Numbered from the stretch's first letter, positions 9,793-18,457 are shown. The stretch is DNA of 64,000 nt from CAWFGW01 sp963815495 (GCA_963815495.1 CAWFGW010000007.1:124001-188000); one strand, 5' to 3'. Notes: generated by a model from the letters alone, not told the origin. A program made the numbers and translations.

Positions 9793-11673
9793 ATGACCAG
9801 AGAAGATTACGTCAGCTATTGTAGTAAGTGTACCCAACAAAGTTTTGATTCCCAGAAAGGTTTAGTCTGTGGTTTAACATCGGACATTCCCAATTTTGAC
9901 ACGACCTGTGCTGATTTTACAGCAGCAAAAAAAATCTCGGTAGCGGATGAAAAACTACAGCAAGATGACAACCGCTATTCACCTGCGGCCATCAGAAGTA
10001 TCTTGTTGCAACAACAAGACCTCACCTACGCCATAATTGGTGGTTTTTTTGTAGCCATAATTGGTGCGCTCATTTGGGCAATAATTACTGTTTCAATCAA
10101 CTATCAGATCGGATACATGGCCATTGGCGTGGGTGCCCTTGTTGGGATAGGTGTACGATATTTTGGAGCAGGGATTCAACCTATCTATAGCATTATTGGT
10201 GCAGTATATTCACTTCTTGGTTGTCTTCTCGGAAATTTATTTACACAAATTGGTCTTATTGCTACACAGGAATCCCTAAGTTATGTTGAGATTTTTTCCT
10301 ACTTAGATTTTAATACCATTATTGCTATTTACAAAGATTCATTCTCGCCTATGGATTTATTGTTCTATGGCATCGCGATGTACGAAGGGTTTAAGTTTGG
10401 CTGCCGTGAAGTCCCTACGTTTGTTACCTCGAAAGACGACTTAACACCTGCATTTTCAAATCTGAGATTGCCCTTAACTGCCATCTGCTTTGTAGCAATA
10501 GCAGCAACTGGATATACCTTATCAAAAGGATTAAATGGTGAGAAAACATACTATTATGAAAACGGGGCTGTACTTTCACACGGTGAATATTCGGATGGAG
10601 AACTTAACGGTGAGTGGAACTACTATTACGAAGACGGTACATTACAGTTAGTTGCTCAATACGTGGATGGTGTAGAGCAAAGCGAGTGGAAATGGTATCA
10701 CCAGAATAATTCACTCATGCAAGTGGGCAGCTATAAAAATGGTCTGTTAGATGGTTTATGGCTCAATTATTATGACACGGGTATATTAAGTGATTCCAGT
10801 AATTACTCAATTGGCAGGCTGCAAGGAGAACATAAATCGTATTATACCAATGGCAAGCTCATCCAACATGGTAGTTATGAACGAGATCACCTCCATGGAG
10901 ATTGGACTTTTTATTACGAAAATGGCACGCCTAGCTCATCCGGCAAATACGATAATGGTACGTTATCAGGAAGCTGGAAAATGTGGAATACAAATGGTGA
11001 GCTCCTTCAAGAGACAGATTTTGTAACTGATGTTAATTTTAAAATTAATAGTGCCTGGGATAATAAACTTACTCAAACAGTAGTGGATGGAAATGGCGTT
11101 TATTATTCCTACTATGATGACGGCACCCTATTTCAATCAGGAGAGGTGAAAGATGGTAAAAAAGTAGGCACTTGGACTTATTATTTTGAAAACGGTGAAA
11201 AGAAAGAAGAAGGCATCTTTACACAAGATACGTTTAAATTAGTACGGGCTTGGGATAAGCAAAACAACCTGATGGTAGAAAATGGAAATGGCAACTACTT
11301 TTCGTACCAGCCGAATAGTTATGAATTATTAGAAAAAGGTGAATACAAAAATGGATCAAAAGAAGGTTACTGGGAATCTTACCAACCTATGTCAACGGAT
11401 ATACAACAGAAAGCGACTTACTCTAACGGGAAACTAAACGGCCAAATAGTAAGCTATTTTCTAAATGGGAATGTGCTGGCTGAAGGTGTTATGGAAAATG
11501 ACAAAAAAACAGGAGAATGGATTTGGTATCATGAAAATGGTACCGTGCAATGCACTGTGAAGTATGTTGATGATAAGAAAGAAGGCACCCAATTGTTCTG
11601 GAGCACATCAGGTCTTGCAGTAAAAGAAGAGATCTATGAAAATGATACCTTAATAGCGGAGAACTTGTTGTAA
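9793..11673 (+). CDS. Membrane-anchored YwqK/MORN-type repeat protein
   Basis: A 626-residue protein in three parts. Residues 1-45 are a Cys-containing cytoplasmic stretch (YCSKC, LVCG, DTTC) that could bind a metal. Residues about 75-245 hold four or five hydrophobic segments (YAIIGGFFVAIIGALIWAII, IGYMAIGVGALVGIGV, IYSIIGAVYSLLGCLLG, LPLTAICFVAIAATGYTL). From about 250 to the end there are roughly fifteen copies of a 20-25 residue unit of the form YY.NG.L...G.Y.NG...G.W, the YwqK antitoxin/MORN-like repeat. Such repeats occur in proteins named YwqK-family antitoxins, but no toxin partner lies next to it, so this is more likely a surface or membrane repeat protein. Function unknown. Confidence 0.75.
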   Translation: MTREDYVSYCSKCTQQSFDSQKGLVCGLTSDIPNFDTTCADFTAAKKISVADEKLQQDDNRYSPAAIRSILLQQQDLTYAIIGGFFVAIIGALIWAIITVSINYQIGYMAIGVGALVGIGVRYFGAGIQPIYSIIGAVYSLLGCLLGNLFTQIGLIATQESLSYVEIFSYLDFNTIIAIYKDSFSPMDLLFYGIAMYEGFKFGCREVPTFVTSKDDLTPAFSNLRLPLTAICFVAIAATGYTLSKGLNGEKTYYYENGAVLSHGEYSDGELNGEWNYYYEDGTLQLVAQYVDGVEQSEWKWYHQNNSLMQVGSYKNGLLDGLWLNYYDTGILSDSSNYSIGRLQGEHKSYYTNGKLIQHGSYERDHLHGDWTFYYENGTPSSSGKYDNGTLSGSWKMWNTNGELLQETDFVTDVNFKINSAWDNKLTQTVVDGNGVYYSYYDDGTLFQSGEVKDGKKVGTWTYYFENGEKKEEGIFTQDTFKLVRAWDKQNNLMVENGNGNYFSYQPNSYELLEKGEYKNGSKEGYWESYQPMSTDIQQKATYSNGKLNGQIVSYFLNGNVLAEGVMENDKKTGEWIWYHENGTVQCTVKYVDDKKEGTQLFWSTSGLAVKEEIYENDTLIAENLL

Positions 11674-11745
11674 ATCCTGGTTAGGCGACTAGAAGACAAA
11701 TTCTCCTGTAATCAAAAAGCAGGTTTTTATACCACTCAACCTACT

Positions 11746-13035
11746 TTACCAATTTAATCGATGAGATGCTTTTATCTTATCACTTAATTTAAGAGGTACT
11801 TCGTAGGCGCTACTATATTGCTGCCAGTTGTTTACCACGTCAACCACTTCCTCTAATATTCTTTCAGGATGCTTGATGGATTGTCTTTTGCCAACTTCTA
11901 AAAGTGTCGACTTGGTGAAATCAGCACGCTTTCCTGCTATACTCATCTGGTGAACATTCGTCCAGACGCCTTGTGGATTATAGCTCCAGGTTAGATCATA
12001 AGCCGGTGAAAGTTTCCACTGACCCGACTGATCCATTAGGAAAGAAATATTCTTCGTATGGTCGTCTTGATTTCTAGCAACTACATTAAACAACATTCTT
12101 CGATATAGTGCTTCTATTTCATCATATCCTAGATTCAAAGCGCGCATTTCTTCAAATGCATCTTCATAGTCATAAACTCCTGGTTTATTATAATCAAAAT
12201 GGCTGATCGCACACAAGGTTTGAACATGGATTTTTCCACCCCCCACTTTTCTATCAAAACGTTGCGTCATAAAGTGTGCTCTTCCATTTTCTTCAAACAA
12301 CGTACATGGCATCATGACTATTCCACAATCCAACGCCATTTTATGATAGGCCATTTCCGAACGACCATACCCTTTAGGGTCGCCTAAATTACTTTCGCTC
12401 ACGCCATCAAACTTCAGTAAATAGTATTGATATCCACTATCTAATTGAATTTGTCCTGATTTCACCTGCTTTGTCTCTGGGTTGTAACCAATAATCGCTT
12501 TTGCTCGCTGCCCCCCTGCGGATGCACCTACCTGTATGAGTTGTGCCATGGTGTGCTCTTCCTGTTTTGACAAGTCAAAGTCAACACGTTCTTTTTCTTG
12601 AAGTACTTTATTGGTAAGCGCTACTAAGCGACTCACCTCTATTTCTTCTTGTGGAGCTGCTATGGAATTGGTCGGTTCAAATTCTAGTGCTCCCATAGCC
12701 CTGTTACCCATGTAACTTAATTTTTCTAGGGGTGTTAGGCTTTCGGAACTTCTATTTTGCGAACGGAGCCAAGCTCTAAGCACCGTATTACCAAAGGCAT
12801 CAGGCAAGGCATCGGCTAGCAATCCTGGTAATCCTTCATAGGTATTGATTGCTAGTTCCGGAAATGAAAAGATACGCTGCCCTCGCTGTAAATCTTCCAG
12901 TGGCATAGTCAGTGGTGCAGTATCCAAACCTCGTTGCACAAATTTTTCTGTATATTCAAACACGGCTACATTGCGTCTGCTATCCCAAGCCACGGCTCCC
13001 ATTAGTTCACCCCAAAGTTTTACCTGTACTACCAT
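11746..13035 (-). CDS. hipA: HipA family toxin (Ser/Thr kinase fold)
   Basis: Type II toxin of the HipA kinase family, 429 residues. It has the N-terminal Couple_hipA region (VQVKLWGELMGAVAWD, EGLPGLLADALPDAFGN), the glycine-rich loop GASAGGQRAKA, and the C-terminal kinase core with NQDDHTKN (catalytic Asp324) and SPAYDLT as the metal-binding motif. In the family the kinase inactivates glutamyl-tRNA synthetase or another translation target; the target here is unknown. Its ATG overlaps the stop of the upstream XRE gene by one base (TAATG), so the pair is translationally coupled. Confidence 0.92.
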   Translation of the reverse strand: MVVQVKLWGELMGAVAWDSRRNVAVFEYTEKFVQRGLDTAPLTMPLEDLQRGQRIFSFPELAINTYEGLPGLLADALPDAFGNTVLRAWLRSQNRSSESLTPLEKLSYMGNRAMGALEFEPTNSIAAPQEEIEVSRLVALTNKVLQEKERVDFDLSKQEEHTMAQLIQVGASAGGQRAKAIIGYNPETKQVKSGQIQLDSGYQYYLLKFDGVSESNLGDPKGYGRSEMAYHKMALDCGIVMMPCTLFEENGRAHFMTQRFDRKVGGGKIHVQTLCAISHFDYNKPGVYDYEDAFEEMRALNLGYDEIEALYRRMLFNVVARNQDDHTKNISFLMDQSGQWKLSPAYDLTWSYNPQGVWTNVHQMSIAGKRADFTKSTLLEVGKRQSIKHPERILEEVVDVVNNWQQYSSAYEVPLKLSDKIKASHRLNW

Positions 13036-13337
13036 TATTTATTGTTACGCACGCGCTGTTTCGGTTTTTCTTCTTTTAACAAATCTAAGGGACTAATTTG
13101 CACTGCGGGTTGTAGTAACTCAGCTAATTGGTCTATTTGACCCAAGGCACGTAGCACCTGAATAAACGTACTTAAGTTAGCACTTTCCCCATACTCAAGT
13201 TTCTGTAAGGTGTAGGCACTTATGCTTGCCTTTTCTGCCAATTGTTTTTGTGTGTAATTGGCTTGCATGCGATACGCTTTGATGCGCTCCCCCAATTCTT
13301 GTAATATCGCTTTATCTGTTTTCCTTTTAAAACTCAT
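13035..13337 (-). CDS. hipB: HipB-like XRE family antitoxin / repressor
   Basis: Helix-turn-helix antitoxin for the adjacent HipA. The HTH spans LGERIKAYRMQANYTQKQLAEKASISAYTLQKLEYG, a clear XRE/HipB match. I place the start at the ATG at 13337 (MSFKRKTDK), giving 100 residues. An upstream TTG (13424) would add a hydrophobic stretch not expected in the family and would lie within the operator. HipB normally caps HipA and represses the operon. A perfect 24-bp palindrome at 13378-13401, 41-64 bases upstream of this start, is the likely operator. Confidence 0.87.
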   Translation of the reverse strand: MSFKRKTDKAILQELGERIKAYRMQANYTQKQLAEKASISAYTLQKLEYGESANLSTFIQVLRALGQIDQLAELLQPAVQISPLDLLKEEKPKQRVRNNK

Positions 13338-13377
13338 AACACCAACTAAACTAGGTTTTAAATCAATAAAAAGCAAA

Positions 13378-13401
13378 TAAAACCAATAATTATTGGTTTT
13401 A
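13378..13401. promoter_or_regulatory. 24-bp perfect palindrome, candidate HipB operator
   Basis: TAAAACCAATAA at 13378-13389 is followed without spacer by its exact reverse complement at 13390-13401. It lies just upstream of hipB, where HipB-type repressors bind. That it is the operator is inferred from position and symmetry. Confidence 0.6.
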
Positions 13402-13484
13402 AATAAACACATACTAACAAGCATGATTGGTATTAACAGGAGAAATTTTTCTAAAAAGATCCTTAATCGCTCACTTAACTTTAA

Positions 13485-14100
13485 TTAAAATTCAAAATAA
13501 CTATTGTCTATACTTTTTGCTATCCCTTCTAATCCAGGATAAATGGTTTTATGATCTACTCCCAACCATTGTAATTCCTTTTTAATTTCAAGTTTTTTAT
13601 CAGGATTAATTTCTATACTTTCTAAAAAAAAATCACTTGATGATTTTTTTAAATCTAGTAGCCCGTTTACTTGATTTCCAAAAATTGTAAAGCGAGATTG
13701 CTGGCTTCTCATTCGTTCATCAAGTGGAGTGGGCATAATTGCTAAAGGATAAAATGCCTGTGACCCTGAAATACTTTTAAAATTCATTTCAATATATATT
13801 CTACTTATTTCATTTAATTTCCATTTCCCTAGAACATCTTTAATATCTCCTTTTTCGTAATCACGTAAAGGCCCAAGTATGATGTTTACTTTTTTTAATT
13901 CATCATTTATATTCAGGAAGGTTTTTTGGTTTAATAAATGAGGATTCAACACCAAAAATTTTACAGCTTCACAGTTAGTTTTTTTTCTCTCAACAGCAAA
14001 ATAAAGTGCTACGAGTGCGTTAGTTGTCCAATCCAACTCTTGTCTTCATGCCATAATGAGCCATCATATGATAGAAATTCCAACTATATTCAGTTACTGA
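13485..14100 (-). pseudogene. FRG domain gene remnant (5' end lost, frameshift)
   Basis: The open part (13485-14036) begins inside the FRG core LDWTTNALVALYFAVE and continues through the conserved AFYPLAIMPTPLDERMRSQQ and FTIFG, ending at a normal C-terminus. The TTG at 14036 is not a start: the preceding residues of the motif, FYHMMAHYGMKTR, are encoded immediately upstream (about 14040-14081) in another frame, matching the family pattern QHYGLPTRLLDWT. The junction AGAGTTGGATTGG is best explained by loss of two T (R-V-L-D-W). Further upstream the FRG N-terminus, with its FRGQ motif, is absent and an unrelated methylase tail begins. FRG-domain proteins are common in defence loci; this copy appears dead. 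Confidence 0.75.
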
Positions 14101-14105
14101 ACCTA

Positions 14106-14252
14106 TCATCTCACACTCTCCTCCACTATCTTAATCTCCTCCTCCGTTAAGCCATACAAGGCATACACCAACTGGTCTATCTCAGCTTCTAAGGCACTGG
14201 TATCTGCTGCTGGGTCTGCTTTTTTGATATTTATACTTATATTAAAACTCAT
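14106..14252 (-). pseudogene. C-terminal remnant of an Eco57I-type restriction-modification enzyme
   Basis: A 48-codon frame reading KKADPAADTSALEAEIDQLV then YALYGLTEEEIKIVEE. This is the typical C-terminal tail of Eco57I/TaqI-type class I SAM methyltransferase-restriction enzymes, from my knowledge of that family; nothing else of the enzyme remains. Its ATG (14252) directly abuts the TAA of the helicase gene, so it could still be translated as a small peptide. It marks a lost restriction-modification system in the island. Confidence 0.65.
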
Positions 14253-16433
14253 TTAAATAACACATTCAAATATTCCAATAATCCTTAAAGTTTTAACTTC
14301 ATCATCTTTCAACTTTAAAGGCTTATAATCGGAATTGGTTGATTGAGGTAATAGTGTAATTGTATCATGTTGCCAACCATCCTCAGACACCGTCTTTTTA
14401 CTATGGTATTCCTTAACAGTGTAACATGAACCAAAATCAGAATCTTGTATATCCGTATGTTCTGCTAGTACTATTAGTCCATTTCTCGATCCGCCAGAAT
14501 ATTTTTTGAATAAACAAATAGAACCATCTGGAATTACTTTATTCATTGATTCACCCACTACTTTACACGCAAAAAAATCTCTAGAAGCTTGATAGCGTTG
14601 GGGTAGAGAAATCCATTCATAGTCTTCAACATTTTGTATATCACTGAAACTTCCAGCAGCTGCTTTTAAATCATATAAAGGAATAGAATTTTCAAAAGGG
14701 ACTATATCATTAGGGTTTAAAGGTGTAATTATATCTTTAAAGGATGATTTAACGGGAATGAATCGGGATAAATAATCTCTTAAATTTTTATCACAGACAT
14801 ACACATAAGTTCCCTTTATACCTCTTAACAAAATCGTTTTGTAGATGTTGATTATATAAGATTTTAATTCTTTAGGATCTTTTATTGATTGCTTACCGTT
14901 TTTATCAAAATAATTTTCAGAGATGATTTCTATTTCATTTGTTTGTTTATTGTAAGTTATTTCATTTCCAAAAATTATCCCTGCATAATTTAAATCATAA
15001 CCTTGAGTTGTATGTATACATCCGACTTCGTTAATCGAATTTTCTGAGTTAATCCAATCGGTTGCAGTTCCGTTCCATTTTAATTGAACATTATCTATCT
15101 CAATGTCAAAAGCTTGAGAATCTTTATTAGAAATCCAACTCCAAGAATAACCAGCTATTAATCGAGATAATCCATTTTCATTATTCCTAGATTTGATTTG
15201 ATCCACAAACTCTTCGATTGAATCAAAAAGTAAAAACTCATATTTTGGAGCATTGAATGGAGCAATGTCATTCGTTAATGTCCCATTCAACATTTTAGTA
15301 ACAAAGTCTACATACGCATTCCCACCTTTCACTCTAAATTGAGAGTTCAATTTTTCAACTGATGTTGACAAACTTAGTTTTAGTCTATCAAAACTTTGTT
15401 TTTCTACATCTGAAGGCTTTATGGACTGGGAGTCATCATAGAATAAAATAGTCTTTTTGGATTGCATTACAACCCAGTCTAATTCATTAGATGTATTCTT
15501 TTCAGTCCCAAGTTTTTCACAAACTTTGTCAAAAGCACCATAGTATGCGCCAAGATTTATTCTGCGCCTAAGTCTATGAGATTCATCAACTAGAATAATA
15601 TCGAAGTCTTCTTTAATTACCTCAGCGGGCCCAATAACCATTCTAGCACTTAAACCTTTAATATTCTTAAAGACTTTTTTAATGGTACTTCTAAACGAGG
15701 CCATCGGGATAACCAACGCCATTTTAGGGTTAGGAAACCTAATTTTAAGTTGTTCTATTAGATAAATGAATTCTTTCTCGTCTTCACCGAATTCTTTAAA
15801 GTTGAAATCATCATTATCAGAATTAAGTATCTTAAAAAGGAATATAGCTAATATGGTTTTCCCTGTCCCTGCTCCACCTTCAATAAGGATATTTTCTTTT
15901 TTATCATTTAGAAGACTTTTTAAAATAATGAGTAGGCCTTGTCTTTGATCATAAGTTAATGTCTTATATGGAGAATATTTAAACAGATCCGAATTATCAA
16001 TATGTTGAATCGAATGTTTAGTAATTCCTTCTGATCTCAGTGAGTTCCAAATTGTATTAAAAATATCCCAGTAAACTTCTTTTTTTTGATAGTAATTGTG
16101 ATTGGCTAAACCCAAATTCCCATTTAAAAGTTTATACTGCCCATCTCCGGATATATACTTAATCAAGTTAGATTCTATATCTAAAGTGGCAGATTTATTA
16201 AATTTATCACTTGTAATTAAATGTACGGATGTAAGCTTTTTTTTTGTGTCATTTTTTAAATGAGCTGCCATGCGAGCATATGCATCAGTTGTTTCTCCAA
16301 CATAGGCTTCTTTAACTCCCTCATCACTTAAAATATAAACTAAAGGCCAAAAATCTTTAGCATGATGATTTGTACTAAAATCATCAAAAAGGTTAGAATT
16401 AAAATTGTATTGCTTTACTGCAATTTGGCTCAT
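14253..16433 (-). CDS. GIY-YIG nuclease / DUF2075 helicase / S24 (LexA-like) peptidase fusion
   Basis: A 726-residue three-domain protein. Residues about 30-125 form a GIY-YIG-type nuclease (VYILSDEG, AYVGETTDAYARMAAHL, Glu in LDIESNLIKYI). Residues about 170-560 are a DUF2075 superfamily 1-like helicase with Walker A GGAGTGKT (Lys192), Walker B DESHR (283-287), NSQFRVKGG and the late motif VGCIHTTQGYDLNYAG. Residues about 600-726 are an S24/LexA/UmuD-like domain with the nucleophile Ser629 in VVGESMNKVIPDG and Lys674 in CYTVKEY as the plausible Ser-Lys dyad. No helix-turn-helix is visible. It overlaps the upstream MazG-like gene by ATGA, so the two form an operon. I infer a damage- or phage-sensing nuclease/helicase; no function is established. 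Confidence 0.85.
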   Translation of the reverse strand: MSQIAVKQYNFNSNLFDDFSTNHHAKDFWPLVYILSDEGVKEAYVGETTDAYARMAAHLKNDTKKKLTSVHLITSDKFNKSATLDIESNLIKYISGDGQYKLLNGNLGLANHNYYQKKEVYWDIFNTIWNSLRSEGITKHSIQHIDNSDLFKYSPYKTLTYDQRQGLLIILKSLLNDKKENILIEGGAGTGKTILAIFLFKILNSDNDDFNFKEFGEDEKEFIYLIEQLKIRFPNPKMALVIPMASFRSTIKKVFKNIKGLSARMVIGPAEVIKEDFDIILVDESHRLRRRINLGAYYGAFDKVCEKLGTEKNTSNELDWVVMQSKKTILFYDDSQSIKPSDVEKQSFDRLKLSLSTSVEKLNSQFRVKGGNAYVDFVTKMLNGTLTNDIAPFNAPKYEFLLFDSIEEFVDQIKSRNNENGLSRLIAGYSWSWISNKDSQAFDIEIDNVQLKWNGTATDWINSENSINEVGCIHTTQGYDLNYAGIIFGNEITYNKQTNEIEIISENYFDKNGKQSIKDPKELKSYIINIYKTILLRGIKGTYVYVCDKNLRDYLSRFIPVKSSFKDIITPLNPNDIVPFENSIPLYDLKAAAGSFSDIQNVEDYEWISLPQRYQASRDFFACKVVGESMNKVIPDGSICLFKKYSGGSRNGLIVLAEHTDIQDSDFGSCYTVKEYHSKKTVSEDGWQHDTITLLPQSTNSDYKPLKLKDDEVKTLRIIGIFECVI

Positions 16434-16756
16434 AATTCATTATATTTTTTTGCAGTACCTTTAGACTTTTGAACTGGATATTTTTCAGCATTTTTTTGAA
16501 CTTTAGCCATTATAATTTCTTTCACATCAAGATTATACTTATCAGCAAGCAAAAAAGCATATGCAAAAACATCTGCTAGCTCTTCCTTTATTTTATTCAG
16601 ATTAGCCTCTTCAGGATTTTTCCATAAAAATAATTCAAGTAACTCACCTGCTTCTACATTAAGCGCTAACGCTAAATCTTTTGCATTATGAAATTGTTCC
16701 CAATCTCTTTCATTCCTGAACTCTATGAGTTTTTTAATAATTTCTTCCATAGTCAT
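16430..16756 (-). CDS. MazG-like nucleotide pyrophosphohydrolase
   Basis: All-alpha NTP pyrophosphohydrolase of the MazG/RS21-C6 type, about 108 residues. It has the metal-binding pattern in LNVEAGELLELFLW (ExxE) and IKEELADVFAYAFLLADKY (ExxD). These enzymes hydrolyse (d)NTPs to the monophosphate and pyrophosphate. I start at the ATG at 16756 (MTMEEII); a TTG at 16777 is possible but less likely. The stop overlaps the start of the GIY-YIG/DUF2075/S24 gene by ATGA. The coupling suggests nucleotide-pool control linked to the nuclease/helicase, as in abortive-type defence. Confidence 0.88.
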   Translation of the reverse strand: MTMEEIIKKLIEFRNERDWEQFHNAKDLALALNVEAGELLELFLWKNPEEANLNKIKEELADVFAYAFLLADKYNLDVKEIIMAKVQKNAEKYPVQKSKGTAKKYNEL

Positions 16757-16843
16757 AACAAATGTTATAAGCCTCAATTTAATCTAATGAAAACAAAACA
16801 TGTATAAAAACAGGTCATAATTTATAAAAACTTTATTATTAAA

Positions 16844-16883
16844 AAACATAACTTGTCAATCATGAACATAATTTATGTTTGAC
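16844..16883. promoter_or_regulatory. Inverted repeats in the divergent promoter region, candidate operator
   Basis: AACATAA-T-TTATGTT is a perfect palindrome around one central base (about 16866-16880), and a further AAACATAACTTGTCAA copy lies just upstream, giving an A/T-rich repeat cluster between the MazG-like gene and the divergent membrane-protein gene. Such symmetry fits a dimeric repressor site. Which protein binds it is unknown. Confidence 0.35.
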
Positions 16884-16900
16884 TTTTATAAAAACAAACC

Positions 16901-17332
16901 ATGGACATTCCTGAAAAAATAAACTACAAGTACAACACTAAAAAAGCACTTACTTATGTGCTCGTTGGGTTAGGACTTACTTTGGGGTCTATTATTGTCC
17001 CGGTAGTAAGAATTCTTGTGTTCATTGTTGGTCTTATGGTAACCTTTACTGGTCTAGGGGCTTTAGTCCGCAGAAAACCGCAACTTTTATTGGATAAAGA
17101 AGGGTTATATATTGGCTTTAAGATTAAAAGGAAAATACCCTGGCGATTTATAGATGCAACTAGTGTGAAAAAAGAAAAAGTAGATGATCGGCTTGTGTGG
17201 TATTTAAGAGTACGTACTAAGTCGGTAAAAGGCGGGGTTATCGGGTATAATAATTTTGAAGCAAATCTCGACTTATTAAAAATTGATTCTTATGTACTAA
17301 AGGAACAACTGAACCATTTTAGAGGAATTTAA
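16901..17332 (+). CDS. Small membrane protein, STM3941-like
   Basis: A 143-residue protein with two membrane segments (about 17-35 LTYVLVGLGLTLGSIIVPVV and 37-56) followed by a soluble beta-rich domain: LLLDKEGLYIGFKIKRKIPW, then WYLRVRTK. The layout resembles the STM3941/PH-domain-like membrane protein group, which reads IPW....I in the same place. Function unknown. It is divergent from the MazG-like operon and shares its promoter region. Confidence 0.6.
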   Translation: MDIPEKINYKYNTKKALTYVLVGLGLTLGSIIVPVVRILVFIVGLMVTFTGLGALVRRKPQLLLDKEGLYIGFKIKRKIPWRFIDATSVKKEKVDDRLVWYLRVRTKSVKGGVIGYNNFEANLDLLKIDSYVLKEQLNHFRGI

Positions 17333-17339
17333 TACCAGC

Positions 17340-17966
17340 CTATTTTTCAATCTCCTTTAACACCGACACATACAACTTACTAATCGCTGCTTTGGAAGCC
17401 CCATTTTTATTGATATAAACCAACAGATGCTGATCATGGTATTCAATACATAGTTTCTCAAAGTCTTTTGCTAGCCTCCTAACTGTAGCTCCCACATGTT
17501 GTTCAAACGTATCTTTTGAAGGCGTTTTTAAAAAGAGTGTAGTAGATAATCCACCAAGTTGCACAAACCCTGCAGACTCCAAGTCGTGTTTGCTGATTCG
17601 TCCCAATGAATCCAGTGATTCGATCACAAAGGGTGGCCAGTTACTATCAGGTAAACCAAAAATAAGTACCATACGTGTGTACTTGATATCCGTATTTCCA
17701 GTGCTTGCATACACCCAATCCAATGCATAATCTCGGGCCTCACCTCTGCTTTTTACATAGCAGTTTTCCATATCTACGACAGGTCCTTTGGCTTGTAAAA
17801 ACGTCTTTGGGAAAAATGACTGCAGCTGGTCGTTAAAGTCATCTTTAAAACTTTTAAATCCTAGATTAGCAAAGAGCTGATCCAGTTTTTCGGTTCTTCG
17901 TCTTTTAATACCGATACCTATCACCGCAAACAATCCGAGGAGGACAAGAATTAAAGCTTTTACCAT
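17340..17966 (-). CDS. Hypothetical protein with N-terminal membrane anchor
   Basis: A 208-residue protein not recognised as a known family. Residues 1-20 (MVKALILVLLGLFAVIGIGI) form a single membrane anchor followed by KRRR, placing the rest of the protein in the cytoplasm. The soluble part has mixed alpha/beta character with TRMVLIFGLPDSNWPPFVIE and an amphipathic C-terminal half. It is convergent with the preceding small membrane protein gene, with a 7-base gap. Confidence 0.6.
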   Translation of the reverse strand: MVKALILVLLGLFAVIGIGIKRRRTEKLDQLFANLGFKSFKDDFNDQLQSFFPKTFLQAKGPVVDMENCYVKSRGEARDYALDWVYASTGNTDIKYTRMVLIFGLPDSNWPPFVIESLDSLGRISKHDLESAGFVQLGGLSTTLFLKTPSKDTFEQHVGATVRRLAKDFEKLCIEYHDQHLLVYINKNGASKAAISKLYVSVLKEIEK

Positions 17967-18115
17967 GACCTAAAGGTAGCTAATTCGTAAAATTTTATTT
18001 CCTAATATAAAACTTTCGGTATGTTTGCCTGAAATTGTGAGATTTTATAAAAATTGGAGGTAAATAATATTAGAACCAAAACCTCCGTTTGACTACCTCA
18101 ATTAATTCGCAAGCT

Positions 18116-18457
18116 CTAATTCGACCAAACCGCATATCCTTTTCTTCTTAACTCCAGAGTTAACTGCTTTTCCATCTTTAGTGCCTCTTCCCGGGTTTTG
18201 TAGGGTGGTAAATGGCCGTATAAACTAGACCGTAAATAAGCACCATACTTTTCGACTATGGAGGAGGAAATTTTATAACCCTTTTTACTTAAGGCACTCG
18301 TCCTGTGTTGTAAAAACCGCTCTTGAGGTGTTTTGCTTGTCATACCTACATACACACATTCAAGCGCACCATTGTATTGGGGGTTTGCAGTCCTGAACTT
18401 GGTGTTTTCAGAATATACTTTGCGCAAAAGCTCTATTACGTAAACAGTATAAGGCAT
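18116..18457 (-). CDS. Small GIY-YIG-like protein
   Basis: A 113-residue protein carrying a GIY-YIG-type signature: YTVYVIELL, then after a short insert CVYVGMTSKTPQERFLQHR, with a C-terminal Glu/Lys-rich helix (EEALKMEKQLTLELRRKGY) like the helical part of the fold. Stand-alone GIY-YIG proteins of this size are often nucleases, but catalytic competence cannot be judged from sequence alone. Lone gene within the accessory island. Confidence 0.6.
   Translation of the reverse strand: MPYTVYVIELLRKVYSENTKFRTANPQYNGALECVYVGMTSKTPQERFLQHRTSALSKKGYKISSSIVEKYGAYLRSSLYGHLPPYKTREEALKMEKQLTLELRRKGYAVWSN

Noticed and set aside
13338..13424. N-terminal extension of HipB from a TTG at 13424
   Set aside because: It would add a hydrophobic stretch unlike HipB proteins and would cover the palindromic operator.
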